The notes: generated from the sequence alone by a model not told the origin. A stretch of DNA of 64,000 nucleotides from Sulfuritalea sp. (GCA_023229545.1 JALNZB010000002.1:124001-188000), one strand, 5' to 3'. Numbered from the stretch's first letter, positions 20,074 to 28,890 are shown. Numbers and translations are program-made.

Positions 20074-20218
20074 TCCAATCGGCTAAACTTGCGCGTCAGG
20101 GTGGGGGAGCAAGACCTCTCCTCGGTCATCCGCTCAATCTTGACATCGGAAGTTCGGGCGTATCGACAATCGGCTTTTGCTTACAAAGCACCTGCGGAAC
20201 CTACTGAAAGGCTAATGT

Positions 20219-21154
20219 TTGGACACGAACCGCACCGCAGGCTTATCCATAAATCTGTTTTTCTCGGAGCGTAGCTGGAATGGCGTCGTGATTGCGGATG
20301 CGTCGTCACAAAACGCCAAGGTGTTGTCTGCTCCAAAAAGCAAACTTGAGGAACTTGTTGCTCGGGACGAATTGAAAAGATCGGGAGTGTACGTTTTGAC
20401 CGGTCCCAATTTGGAAAATGATTTTGGGTTGGAAAGCTACATCGGCGAGAGCGACAATCTTGGAGCGCGACTGCGCTCCCACGCAAAGAAAAAGTTGTTC
20501 TGGAGTCGGGCCTATGTGGCCGTTTCCAAAGACTCCTGGTTCTCAAAGTCACATATCCGGTTTCTCGAGGCGCGCCTCATCATGCAAGCTAAACGCGCGC
20601 CGCTGATTACCCGCATCAGCAACGACAAACAGGACTTGAACTATGACCGGCTACCGGACGGGGAGGTCGCCAACCTTGAGGACTTCGTGAAATTCCTTGC
20701 GCTGATCATGCCGGCAATCGGTTGTCCGCTTTTCAGTTTTCCTGATTCAGTTCACGCTGGAATGCGCTCCGTGGACCGGTCAACTATTCCCTTGACCGTT
20801 GGGGATGAAACGCATTTTGAGCTTGCCAAAGGCGCGGCTCGCGGAGTCGCCTATCTAAGGGAGGGAGCATTCTGGGTCTGTAAGGGTTCCACCGCCAGAA
20901 TGGAAGAGTACTCATCGCTCAGGGAAGGTTATCGCAAAGCGCGGCGCACTCTCATGGAACGCGATATTCTTGTTCGAGACGAGCGACGGGGGTTGTTGGT
21001 ATTTGCGCAGGACGTTCCATTCAACAGTCCTAGCGATGCGGCGGCCGTGATCGGCACGACGAGCCTGAACGGACGGAAAGAGTGGAAGGTACTTGGAACG
21101 GGGGTCACTTATGCCGATTGGGAAGCCAGGCACGGCACAACCAGAGCGGAGTAG
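20219..21154 (+). CDS. GIY-YIG nuclease-domain protein with DUF4357
   Basis: A 311-residue protein with an N-terminal GIY-YIG fold: GVYVLTG (56-62), YIGESDNLGARLRSH (74-88) with the catalytic-type Arg at 84, and the conserved Glu in SHIRFLEARLI (E117). The C-terminal 262-305 region (SPSDAAAVIGTTSLNGRKEW) matches DUF4357, often fused to this nuclease type and found near restriction systems. TTG at 20219 is chosen because AAAGG lies 8 bases ahead; no in-frame ATG gives a better start. Base composition is less GC-rich than in the flanking ruv genes, suggesting acquisition. The gene is inserted between ruvA and ruvB. Confidence 0.75.
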   Translation: MDTNRTAGLSINLFFSERSWNGVVIADASSQNAKVLSAPKSKLEELVARDELKRSGVYVLTGPNLENDFGLESYIGESDNLGARLRSHAKKKLFWSRAYVAVSKDSWFSKSHIRFLEARLIMQAKRAPLITRISNDKQDLNYDRLPDGEVANLEDFVKFLALIMPAIGCPLFSFPDSVHAGMRSVDRSTIPLTVGDETHFELAKGAARGVAYLREGAFWVCKGSTARMEEYSSLREGYRKARRTLMERDILVRDERRGLLVFAQDVPFNSPSDAAAVIGTTSLNGRKEWKVLGTGVTYADWEARHGTTRAE

Positions 21155-21182
21155 CGCCCTTAACGGTGGTCAGAATTCATCT

Positions 21183-21665
21183 ATGCCCAAGCAATTGCCA
21201 ATATTGGAATTCTCGCGTTCCGACCACTTTAAGATGGTCCGCGCCATAACCGAAGTATTTGGCCCGCGCTTTGTGCCTGATAGCGTAGTGGCATATGCGG
21301 ACGAGACGGACGATACCCCTGCTCGTTTCAATGCGGCCTTGCTGGCCGAGTTGGGCGTTGATGTGAGCACCCAAGACAAGATGCCTGATGTAGTGCTCCA
21401 CTCGCCAGAAAGGAATTGGCTGTTGCTGGTCGAGTCCGTCACCAATCATGGCTTGGTTAATCGCAAGCGGCGCGCCGAGCTGGCAAAGACGTTTGCTGGA
21501 TCAACGGCCACGCTGATATTCGTGACGGCGTTCCCGAGTCGCGTCGTCATGGCCGAATTCCCGGGAAAAATCGCTTGGGAAACCGTAGTGTGGGCGGCCG
21601 CTGAACCAGCGCACCTGATTCACTACAATGGCTCGCGTCTTTTCGGACCGTACTCCAAGCCATGA
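21183..21665 (+). CDS. PstI/BsuBI-type restriction endonuclease C-terminal domain, standalone
   Basis: About 160 residues that match the catalytic half of BsuBI/PstI restriction enzymes (PF06616-like): an AITEVFGPRF helix, YADETDD, then MPDVVLHSPERNWLLLVESVTNHG with the PD...E metal-binding pattern, RKRRAELAKTFAGSTATLIFVTAFPSR, and IAWETVVW. Full-length enzymes are about twice as long, with an N-terminal DNA-recognition half that is missing here. No methyltransferase is nearby. An upstream in-frame ATG at 21111 overlaps the GIY-YIG gene and is also possible. The stop overlaps the ruvB start (ATGA), coupling it to ruvB. It is either a remnant or half of a two-gene nuclease system. Confidence 0.72.
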   Translation: MPKQLPILEFSRSDHFKMVRAITEVFGPRFVPDSVVAYADETDDTPARFNAALLAELGVDVSTQDKMPDVVLHSPERNWLLLVESVTNHGLVNRKRRAELAKTFAGSTATLIFVTAFPSRVVMAEFPGKIAWETVVWAAAEPAHLIHYNGSRLFGPYSKP

Positions 21666-22723
21666 GCATCCAGACCGACAAATTCGCCGAACCCTTACCT
21701 GAGCGCCTGATCTCGGCGGGCAGGGAATCGACGCAGGAAGATGTGCTTGAGCGCGCCCTGCGGCCCAAGCGGCTAGCGGATTACGTCGGTCAGCAGAAAA
21801 TTCGCGGCCAGCTCGAAATCTTCATCGAGGCCGCCAAGCGGCGCGCCGAATCGATGGACCATGTTTTGCTGTTCGGCCCGCCGGGGCTGGGCAAGACCAC
21901 GCTGGCGCACATCATCGCCCACGAGATGGGCGTCAATCTGCGCCACACCTCCGGACCAGTGCTGGAGCGCGCCGGCGATCTGGCGGCGATGCTGACCAAC
22001 CTCGAACCCTATGACGTTTTGTTCATCGACGAAATTCACCGCCTGAGCCCGGTGGTCGAGGAAATCCTCTACCCGGCGCTGGAGGATTTCCAGATCGACA
22101 TCATGATCGGCGAGGGCCCCTCGGCGCGTTCGGTCAAGCTCGACCTACCGCCGTTCACGCTGATCGGCGCCACGACGCGGGCCGGCATGCTGACCAACCC
22201 GCTGCGCGACCGCTTCGGCATCGTCGCCCGGCTGGAGTTCTACACGCCGGAAGAACTCGCGCTGATCGTGCGGCGCTCGGCGCACCTGCTCAACTGCGAC
22301 ATCGTCGACGACGGCGCAGTTGAAATCGCCAAACGCTCGCGTGGCACGCCGCGCATTTCCAACCGCCTGTTGCGCCGCGTGCGCGATTTCGCCGAGGTCA
22401 AGGCCGATGGTCGCATCACCCGCGAGGTGGCCGACGCCGCGCTGACCATGCTCGACGTCGATCACCTTGGCCTCGACGTAATGGACAGAAAGCTGCTCGG
22501 CGCCATGCTGGAGAAGTTCGGCGGCGGCCCGGTCGGACTGGACAATCTCGCCGCCGCCATCGGCGAAGCGCGCGACACCATCGAAGACGTGCTGGAACCC
22601 TACCTGATCCAGCAGGGCTATTTGCAGCGCACGCCGCGCGGACGGGTGGCGACAGCGAGCATCTGGCGGCATTTCGGGCTAGCTTATCCTGCCAAGTCCA
22701 ACGGTGAGCTATGGCAGGAATGA
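21662..22723 (+). CDS. ruvB: Holliday junction branch-migration ATPase RuvB
   Basis: AAA+ motor of the RuvAB complex. The 353-residue protein contains RPKRLADYVGQQKIRGQL, Walker A GPPGLGKTTLAH, Walker B VLFIDEIHRLSPVVEE, sensor-1 GATTRAGMLTNPLRDRFG and the C-terminal winged helix ending QQGYLQRTPRGRVATASIWRHFG. It overlaps the standalone nuclease gene upstream by 4 bases and the HAD-like gene downstream by 13. Its translation is now tied to foreign neighbours on both sides. Confidence 0.98.
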   Translation: MSIQTDKFAEPLPERLISAGRESTQEDVLERALRPKRLADYVGQQKIRGQLEIFIEAAKRRAESMDHVLLFGPPGLGKTTLAHIIAHEMGVNLRHTSGPVLERAGDLAAMLTNLEPYDVLFIDEIHRLSPVVEEILYPALEDFQIDIMIGEGPSARSVKLDLPPFTLIGATTRAGMLTNPLRDRFGIVARLEFYTPEELALIVRRSAHLLNCDIVDDGAVEIAKRSRGTPRISNRLLRRVRDFAEVKADGRITREVADAALTMLDVDHLGLDVMDRKLLGAMLEKFGGGPVGLDNLAAAIGEARDTIEDVLEPYLIQQGYLQRTPRGRVATASIWRHFGLAYPAKSNGELWQE

Positions 22724-24153
22724 CCCAATTGCGAACGACGGTCAACTCGTTCGACCTGTTCGACACGCTAGTCGCCAGAAGGTGTATTGACTCCTTCGGC
22801 ATTTTGATGGCAGTCGAACAGGCATTCAATGCCAAGGGTTTTGCCGTGGCCAGGCGTGATGCGGAGTTTCGCATCGCAGGTATGCGCCGGGCTTTTGATA
22901 TTTATGACATATATGACATCCTGGTCGCCGCCGGCACCTTGGCTCGCGACGATGCCGATAAATTGCTGGCAGCCGAAGTCGAGGCCGAGTTCGACAACGC
23001 GGTGCCGATTGTCGAGAATATCGACAGAGTGCGCGAAGGTGATCTTGTCATAACCGACATGTACCTTCCCCAAAATCTGCTGCGTCTTCTGCTGCAGCAC
23101 ATCGGACTCAGGAAGCATATTCATCTGTACGCAACGAACCTCGGGAAGCACCACGGCGACGTCTGGTCGGACATTGCGTCGCGCTGGATCATTTGCTCTC
23201 ATACGGGCGACAATTTGCATTCCGATGTCGCGAGCCCTCAGGGATGGGGGGTTCCGACGGCCCACTATGCGGGGGCTCAGCCAAGCCAGATCGAGTCCAT
23301 CGTGATGGCTCAGGGCTTCCCTCTACTGGCCAGGATAATGCGTAGCCTGCGGCTGACCAATCCGTTCCCTCCAGGCAGCCAGGACGCAGAGCTTTGGCTG
23401 CTCGCATGTCAGCTCAATCTGCCATTGTTGGTATTTCTGGTGCGGCTGGTTAGGGCCCGGCGCGATGCCACAAGGGCCAACAAAATCCTTTTCAGCGCGA
23501 GAGACTGCTACCTACTATCCGAAATATTCTCCACGCTCTACCCCGGAGAGCGCTCGGAATACCTCTACGTCTCAAGGGAAGTTCTTGTCGCGGGCGGACC
23601 GGCGGAGGAGGACTATCTCGTTGGCAATGGCCTTGGCGACAGCCTGGTTTGCGATCTCGCTGCAACAGGAAGTTCGTGGTACGAGTTCTCCCGGCGAAGC
23701 GAGATCAGGGTGAATCTGTTCTCGCTGATTTTCATCGACAATTGGCCTCTGGCGCGCGTCGCGCCAGATCTTGTTGTCAATGCGCCGAATCTGACATTCG
23801 GGTATGCGTTACGCTCTTCGGCACTAAGCTGTTACTCACCCGGAATCGAAGTATTGAATTCCGCCCCGCATGGCTCGTGCCTGGGCATCGTCCCGACCGG
23901 TCGGTTCTTTTCGCCGCACCTGCTACCGGCCAATGAGCTAGGCAACGAAGTTCTTACTCCGCTGCTGCAATGTCATGAAGCAGCGGTATCAGCCCTAAAG
24001 CGAGATCGTAAGGGTATCGTGCAGGAACTCGGTGCATCGCCCCCCGATCAACTGATGAATAAACTTGTTGAAGAGATTTCAGGCTCTACTTTACTAAACC
24101 TACTCGAAAAGCGATTGCTATGGCCTCCGAGCTTTGGCCGAATGACGAACTGA
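22711..24153 (+). CDS. HAD-superfamily protein of polysaccharide clusters (COG5610-like)
   Basis: A 480-residue protein whose N-terminus SFDLFDTLVARR carries the HAD nucleophile motif DxxDT-like (FDLFDTL) and GDLVITDMYLP as motif II. A conserved C-terminal half (NKILFSARDCYLLSEIFSTLYPG, SREVLVAGG) is typical of large HAD-like proteins encoded in O-antigen or capsule regions. A sugar-phosphate phosphatase or glycosyltransfer-associated role is plausible but not shown. The start at 22711 overlaps ruvB; ATG 22720 is equally possible. The 3' end overlaps the methyltransferase by 34 bases. Confidence 0.6.
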   Translation: MAGMTQLRTTVNSFDLFDTLVARRCIDSFGILMAVEQAFNAKGFAVARRDAEFRIAGMRRAFDIYDIYDILVAAGTLARDDADKLLAAEVEAEFDNAVPIVENIDRVREGDLVITDMYLPQNLLRLLLQHIGLRKHIHLYATNLGKHHGDVWSDIASRWIICSHTGDNLHSDVASPQGWGVPTAHYAGAQPSQIESIVMAQGFPLLARIMRSLRLTNPFPPGSQDAELWLLACQLNLPLLVFLVRLVRARRDATRANKILFSARDCYLLSEIFSTLYPGERSEYLYVSREVLVAGGPAEEDYLVGNGLGDSLVCDLAATGSSWYEFSRRSEIRVNLFSLIFIDNWPLARVAPDLVVNAPNLTFGYALRSSALSCYSPGIEVLNSAPHGSCLGIVPTGRFFSPHLLPANELGNEVLTPLLQCHEAAVSALKRDRKGIVQELGASPPDQLMNKLVEEISGSTLLNLLEKRLLWPPSFGRMTN

Positions 24154-24860
24154 CCCAGCTGGCAAACCGTTACTTTAGCGACAAGGGTACCAGCTACAAC
24201 TGCGCTCACGGGTACACGCGCGTGTACAGCGCCCTGTTTTCACCTGTACGTACCGCTTCGGTTCGCCTTCTTGAAATCGGGTTGGTTCATGGTCAGGTGC
24301 AGGCCATGAACCCACAGGACATCCCCAACCTTGGCTGTCCGAGCCTGCGTATGTGGGCGGATTTTCTACCCAACGCCGATATCCATGGAATGGACATCGT
24401 GGATTTCACCCATTTGTCCACTGATCGCCTCAAAGTCTGGCAGGCGGACCAGGGTGATCGACAGGCACTGGAGTCGCTCGCGAAAACCATCGGGGGACGG
24501 TTCGACATCATCATTGACGATGGTAGCCATGCATCCCATCAGCAGCAGATTTCTCTGTCTACGCTGTTTAAGCATCTAGCCGATGGCGGGTTGTATGTGA
24601 TCGAAGACCTGCATTTTCAGCCCGGCGAACTCGAGATTCAGGGGATCACCAAGACCCGTGATTTTCTCCACGGCCTGGGCGGGCGACATCGCGGCATGCG
24701 AATTGCCCTCGACCAGGCTGAATTTGCCTACCTCATCAGCCAAATTCATTCGATACGCTTTTTCGATAGTATTTCTTCGCGTTGGCCCTTGTCGGCAACC
24801 GCCGACGCATTGGCGGTGATCCAGAAGAAGGGCACCCATCCATTCCTGGCTGGCATCTGA
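24120..24860 (+). CDS. Class I SAM-dependent methyltransferase (glycan-cluster type)
   Basis: A 246-residue Rossmann methyltransferase. YFSDKGTSYNCAHGYTRVYS leads into the SAM-binding motif RLLEIGLVHGQV, followed by the FDIIIDDGSHASHQQQISL acidic motif and DGGLYVIEDLHF. This pattern is common in sugar O-methyltransferases of surface glycan clusters and of macrolide pathways. The gene lies between the HAD protein and a glycosyltransferase. An O-methylated sugar, perhaps a deoxyhexose derived from the Gmd product, is my inference. The ATG at 24120 overlaps the upstream gene. Confidence 0.75.
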   Translation: MASELWPNDELTQLANRYFSDKGTSYNCAHGYTRVYSALFSPVRTASVRLLEIGLVHGQVQAMNPQDIPNLGCPSLRMWADFLPNADIHGMDIVDFTHLSTDRLKVWQADQGDRQALESLAKTIGGRFDIIIDDGSHASHQQQISLSTLFKHLADGGLYVIEDLHFQPGELEIQGITKTRDFLHGLGGRHRGMRIALDQAEFAYLISQIHSIRFFDSISSRWPLSATADALAVIQKKGTHPFLAGI

Positions 24861-24862
24861 TT

Positions 24863-26074
24863 TTGCTTCGTCTTCCGCTGGATTTTGGCATTAATCTCTT
24901 CGGCCAGTTGAGCAGCGCGACTGGGCTTGGTATGACCGCCCGACATACTGCCAAAGCACTACTAGCGGCTGGGGTGCCATTTGTATGTTCCGACATCCGG
25001 GCCTACTACCCGACTAGCGATGTCGGCGAGGAACTAGCGGAGTTTTCGGGCCACTTCGCCCGCTCGCCGACCGACCTGTGCTTCCCTGTCAATCTGTATT
25101 GCGTACCGGTCGGCGATATTCCAGTGATTGTCCAGCAGGTCGCGCAGGCATCGGCGCCGCCGCGTTTTCTCGCTGCCGTGGTCTGGTGGGAAACCACCCA
25201 ATTGCATAAAGACTGGGCTCAGACCCTGATTCGCCTCGACGCTCTCGTCGCTTATTCCGAGTTTCTTTCGGGGGTCTTGAGCAATTTGCTGCCGCTTACT
25301 CCCGTCGTTACAGGGCAGCAGCCGCTCTTCCTGCCGGATGGTATCGGGGCCAATCGAACAACCTTCGGCCTGCCAAACGACGCTACTGTCTTTGTCTCGA
25401 GTTTCGACCCGAGCAGCGATCCCGCACGCAAAAACCCTGCGGCAATCTTGGAGGCATTCCGCCAAGCGTTTCCTGGCGACGGCGGCAATGTCAGGATGGT
25501 CTTCCGCCTCAACAACGCATACTCGACCGAAATGGCGAGAGAAACTACTCGTCTGCTGCAGGAAGCCGCCGCAGGCGATCATCGTATCGGCTTTGCGACG
25601 GAGCCGATGAGCTATCGACAGGTGCTTTCCCTCTACGCTAGCGCCGATGTGTTCGTCTCGCTGCACCGCGCCGAGGGTCTTGGCTTGGGTCTGCTCGAAT
25701 CCATGCGCCTGGGTGTTCCGGTCATCGCAACGGGCTGGTCGGGTAACATGACATTCATGGATCATAGCTGTGCCGCCATCGTTCGCTACGGTCTGGCGCC
25801 CATCAGCGGTAGCCACCCTGTTTTCAGCGCCAAAGCGCTCGGCCCCGATGCCATCTGGGCCGAGCCGGTAATCGAGGATGCCGTGGCCTGGATGCGTCAC
25901 CTACACAGTCAGCCAGAGGATCGTCGTCGCCTCGGTGCCGCTGCGCGCTTACGCAGCGAGAGCTACCAGCAGGAAGCACTCGACCTCGGCTGGCTGCAAC
26001 AGCTGACAGATATTCGCACGGCGGCGACCGTGCTACCGCGCGTGCACGGCAAGCTCAGCGGAATGAGTGGCTAG
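24863..26074 (+). CDS. GT4-type glycosyltransferase
   Basis: A GT-B glycosyltransferase of about 403 residues. It opens with GINLFGQLSSATGLGMTARHT, the usual N-terminal pattern of this group, and has FVSSFDPSSDPARKNPAAILEAF and the donor-binding EX7E motif region HRAEGLGLGLLESMRLGVPVIA with SGNMTFM behind it. No ATG precedes the conserved start; TTG at 24863 just after the upstream stop is taken, and TTG 24782 inside the methyltransferase gene would add 27 residues. It likely uses a nucleotide sugar such as GDP-mannose or a derivative, given gmd immediately downstream. Confidence 0.75.
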   Translation: MLRLPLDFGINLFGQLSSATGLGMTARHTAKALLAAGVPFVCSDIRAYYPTSDVGEELAEFSGHFARSPTDLCFPVNLYCVPVGDIPVIVQQVAQASAPPRFLAAVVWWETTQLHKDWAQTLIRLDALVAYSEFLSGVLSNLLPLTPVVTGQQPLFLPDGIGANRTTFGLPNDATVFVSSFDPSSDPARKNPAAILEAFRQAFPGDGGNVRMVFRLNNAYSTEMARETTRLLQEAAAGDHRIGFATEPMSYRQVLSLYASADVFVSLHRAEGLGLGLLESMRLGVPVIATGWSGNMTFMDHSCAAIVRYGLAPISGSHPVFSAKALGPDAIWAEPVIEDAVAWMRHLHSQPEDRRRLGAAARLRSESYQQEALDLGWLQQLTDIRTAATVLPRVHGKLSGMSG

Positions 26075-26076
26075 GC

Positions 26077-27042
26077 ATGACGGCATCGATCCCGAAGCAC
26101 GCCCTGATCTTCGGCGTTTCAGGCCAGGATGGCGCCCTGCTCGCGCGTCTGCTGCTGACCAAGGGCTACGAAGTCTTTGGCGCCTCGCGCGACGCCGAGA
26201 CGCAGTCCTTTGCCAATCTGCAGCGTCTGGGCATTCGCGACCAGGTCAAGCGCGTATCCGTCTCCCTGCTGGACTTTCGCAGCGTGCTGCAGGCGATCCG
26301 CCGTGTCCGTCCCGATGAAATCTACAATCTGGCGGGACAAAGTTCGGTCGGCCTGTCTTTCGACCAGCCGGTGGAGACGTTCGACAGCATCAGCGTGGCC
26401 ACGCTCAACCTGCTCGAAGCGGTGCGCTTTCACGACGCGACGATTCGCGTCTACAACGCCTGTTCCAGCGAATGTTTCGGCAACACGCCGCAGCCGGCCG
26501 ACGAGAACACCCCGATGCGACCGCGCAGCCCCTACGCCGTCGCCAAGGCGGCGGCTTTCTGGCAGGTGGCGAACTATCGCGAAGGTTACGGCCTGTACTG
26601 CGCCTCCGGAATTTTGTTCAATCACGAATCCCCGCTACGACCAGAGCGGTTCGTCGTGCAAAAGTCGGTGCTGGCGGCACGCCGCATTGCCGGCGGCGGC
26701 GCCGAAAAGCTGGAACTCGGAGACCTGTCGGTCATCCGCGACTGGGGCTGGGCGCAGGAATACGTCGACGCGATGTGGCGCATGCTGCAACAGCCCAAGG
26801 CGGACGATTTTGTGGTCGCCACAGGACAGTCCTGCTCGCTGGAAAAGGTGGTCGCGGAAATCTTCAGCCAATGCGGCCTCGACTGGCGGCAGCACGTTAC
26901 TCGCAACAGGGATCTTTCCCGCCCCACCGATCTTGCGGAAAGTCGCGCCAATCCGCGCCGAGCCGCCGAGGTTCTTGGCTGGCAGGCCAGCGTCGGCATG
27001 CCGGCAATCGTGCGTCGCATGCTCAATGAGGATATCGGATGA
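26077..27042 (+). CDS. gmd: GDP-mannose 4,6-dehydratase-like epimerase/dehydratase
   Basis: A 321-residue extended short-chain dehydrogenase. The NAD(P) site is ALIFGVSGQDGALLARLLL at the N-terminus, with NLAGQSSVGLSFDQP, ACSSECFG, the YxxxK pair in SPYAVAKAAAFW, the substrate loop FNHESPLRPERFV and WGWAQEYVDAMW. All fit GDP-mannose 4,6-dehydratase, which makes the 4-keto-6-deoxy intermediate for fucose, D-rhamnose or perosamine. No second-step reductase or aminotransferase is seen here. It follows the GT4 gene by 2 bases and overlaps ybgC by 4. Confidence 0.85.
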   Translation: MTASIPKHALIFGVSGQDGALLARLLLTKGYEVFGASRDAETQSFANLQRLGIRDQVKRVSVSLLDFRSVLQAIRRVRPDEIYNLAGQSSVGLSFDQPVETFDSISVATLNLLEAVRFHDATIRVYNACSSECFGNTPQPADENTPMRPRSPYAVAKAAAFWQVANYREGYGLYCASGILFNHESPLRPERFVVQKSVLAARRIAGGGAEKLELGDLSVIRDWGWAQEYVDAMWRMLQQPKADDFVVATGQSCSLEKVVAEIFSQCGLDWRQHVTRNRDLSRPTDLAESRANPRRAAEVLGWQASVGMPAIVRRMLNEDIG

Positions 27043-27455
27043 GCGCAATTTTCCAAATTGACGTACGCGTCTACTACGAAGACACCGATGCCGCCGGCAT
27101 CGTGTATTACGCGAACTATTTCCGTTTCCTCGAACGCGGACGCACCGAGTTCCTGCGGACGCTGGGACACGACCAGCACGCCCTGATGCAGGAGGGCATT
27201 GCCTTCGCGGTGCGCTCGGTCAGTGCCGAGTTCCTCAAGCCGGCGAAACTCGACGATCTGCTCACGATTGAAACCGCCGTCGCGAAGCTCGGCCGCGCGC
27301 AGGTGAGCTTCGCCCAGCGCATCCTGCGCGATAATGAGCTGCTGCTTGATGCGAAAATACGCGTTGCCTGCATCGATCCGGAGCGCGGCAAGCCAATCCC
27401 CATGCCGCGCACACTCCACCAACAACTGTCAGCCCTGTCGGGACCTTCGCAATGA
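27039..27455 (+). CDS. ybgC: Acyl-CoA thioesterase YbgC of the Tol-Pal operon
   Basis: A 138-residue hot-dog thioesterase with VYYEDTDAAGIVYYANYFRFLERGRTEF, including the catalytic Asp of the 4HBT family. It is the customary first gene of tol-pal operons. The start overlaps the gmd stop and the stop overlaps tolQ, both as ATGA, so glycan and Tol genes are joined without a promoter gap. Confidence 0.93.
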   Translation: MSAIFQIDVRVYYEDTDAAGIVYYANYFRFLERGRTEFLRTLGHDQHALMQEGIAFAVRSVSAEFLKPAKLDDLLTIETAVAKLGRAQVSFAQRILRDNELLLDAKIRVACIDPERGKPIPMPRTLHQQLSALSGPSQ

Positions 27456-28129
27456 ACGTGACCCAAGACCTTTCCATCATCGAACTCGTCATGCACGCCA
27501 GCCTGGTGGTCAAGCTGGTGATGCTGCTGCTGACGCTGGTGTCATTGACTTCGTGGTACTGGATATTTCGCAAGGCCTTCGCCATCCGCGATGCGCGGAG
27601 CAAAACCGACAAGTTCGAGCGCGATTTCTGGAGCGGCGGCGATCTCAATGCGCTGTACCAGAGCGCCATCAACAACCGCCACCAGACTGGCGCGCTGGAG
27701 CGCATCTTCGAGGCCGGCTACCGCGAATTCACCAAGTTGCGCGGGCAAAAATCCATCGATCCCACCGCCGTGGTCGACGGCGCGCGGCGCGCCATGCGCG
27801 CCACCTACCAGCGCGAGATCGACGATCTGGAAGCGCATCTGGCCTTTCTCGCCTCGGTCGGTTCCGTCTCGCCCTACGTCGGCCTGTTCGGTACCGTGTG
27901 GGGCATCATGCATGCCTTCCGCGGCCTGGCCAACATGGCCACGGCGACGCTGTCCGCCGTCGCGCCGGGCATCGCCGAGGCGCTGGTGGCCACCGCCATC
28001 GGCCTTTTCGCCGCGATTCCGGCGGTGATCGCCTACAACCGTTTCGCCCATGATGTGGACCGCGTTGCGGTGCGTTTCGAGAGTTTCATGGAGGAGTTCT
28101 CCAACATCCTGCAAAGGCAGACGCGATGA
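27452..28129 (+). CDS. tolQ: Tol-Pal system proton channel subunit TolQ
   Basis: Inner-membrane proton-channel subunit (MotA/ExbB family) that energises TolA for outer-membrane constriction during division. The 225-residue protein has TM1 near 15-37 and the TM2-TM3 pair around VSPYVGLFGTVWGIMHAFRGLA and AVAPGIAEALVATAIGLFAAIPAVIAYN, all highly conserved. Its partner tolR does not follow immediately: a glycosyltransferase gene starting in its stop codon intervenes. Confidence 0.96.
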   Translation: MNVTQDLSIIELVMHASLVVKLVMLLLTLVSLTSWYWIFRKAFAIRDARSKTDKFERDFWSGGDLNALYQSAINNRHQTGALERIFEAGYREFTKLRGQKSIDPTAVVDGARRAMRATYQREIDDLEAHLAFLASVGSVSPYVGLFGTVWGIMHAFRGLANMATATLSAVAPGIAEALVATAIGLFAAIPAVIAYNRFAHDVDRVAVRFESFMEEFSNILQRQTR

Positions 28130-28890
28130 GTCTGGACGAAATCCAGATGCTCTGGGTGCGTGGATCGCTCAGCAAGGTGGAGCGGCTCTCCATCGTTTCC
28201 CATTTGCAGAACGGCCATCCGGTCCGCCTTTTTTCTTACGAACCGATTCCGAACCTGCCGGAGGGAACCCTCTGGGAAGATGCGCGCGCCATTTTGCCGG
28301 AGTCGGCGATCTTCACCAATCCGTCAGCCGAAGGCTATGGCGGCTTGAGCATGTTTTCCAACTTCTTCCGCTACCACCTCCTGCTCCAGCGCGGGGGTGT
28401 CTGGTCGGACTGCGATTCCGTCTGCATCAAGCCCCTGAGTTTTGCTTCGGAGATGGAATATTTCTTTGCCACCGAAAAATCGCCTGAGCAGAATAGTGTT
28501 CCGCCCGGGATACGCGTCAATTGCTGTGTCTTCAAGGCTCCGAAAGGATCGGCGGTCGTCGCCCGCACCCTCGAGATCGCCCAAGCGACGAATCTGCTTA
28601 CCGCCCCCTGGGCCAGCACCGGCCCCCGTGCGCTTCACCAGGCGGTAGTTGAACTGGATCTGCTCCGCTTTGCGTTGACCCCCGAAGTATGTTGCCCAAT
28701 AGCATGGTGGGAGGTTCCCGCGCTGGTCGGTGGATTGACGATGCTGCCGTCGAACGTCCACGCCGTTCATTTCTATAACGAAATCTGGCGGCGCAATTTT
28801 CTCGACAAGAATGCGGACTACGACCCGCTTTCGCTATTCGAGCGTTTGAAAGCCCACTATCTCGGACGCAAGGAAGCCGCACATGCGTAA
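28126..28890 (+). CDS. DXD glycosyltransferase (GT32-like) inserted between tolQ and tolR
   Basis: A 254-residue cytoplasmic protein. IQMLWVRGSLSKVERLSIVSHLQNGHPVRLF at the start and FRYHLLLQRGGVWSDCDSVCIKPL in the middle match the GT-A sugar-binding region of GT32/capsule transferases; DCD is the metal- and nucleotide-sugar-binding DXD motif. The gene overlaps tolQ by 4 bases and tolR by 8, so it is translated within the Tol unit. Tol operons normally have tolQ-tolR adjacent. It probably works with the glycan genes upstream. A role tied to Tol-Pal is possible but unproven. Confidence 0.8.
   Translation: MSLDEIQMLWVRGSLSKVERLSIVSHLQNGHPVRLFSYEPIPNLPEGTLWEDARAILPESAIFTNPSAEGYGGLSMFSNFFRYHLLLQRGGVWSDCDSVCIKPLSFASEMEYFFATEKSPEQNSVPPGIRVNCCVFKAPKGSAVVARTLEIAQATNLLTAPWASTGPRALHQAVVELDLLRFALTPEVCCPIAWWEVPALVGGLTMLPSNVHAVHFYNEIWRRNFLDKNADYDPLSLFERLKAHYLGRKEAAHA

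Noticed and set aside
20138..20170. TTGACA (20140-20145) as a promoter for the GIY-YIG gene
   Set aside because: The -35 is perfect but no -10 box lies at 16-18 bp (TATCGA is at 15 bp), so I did not list it as a feature.
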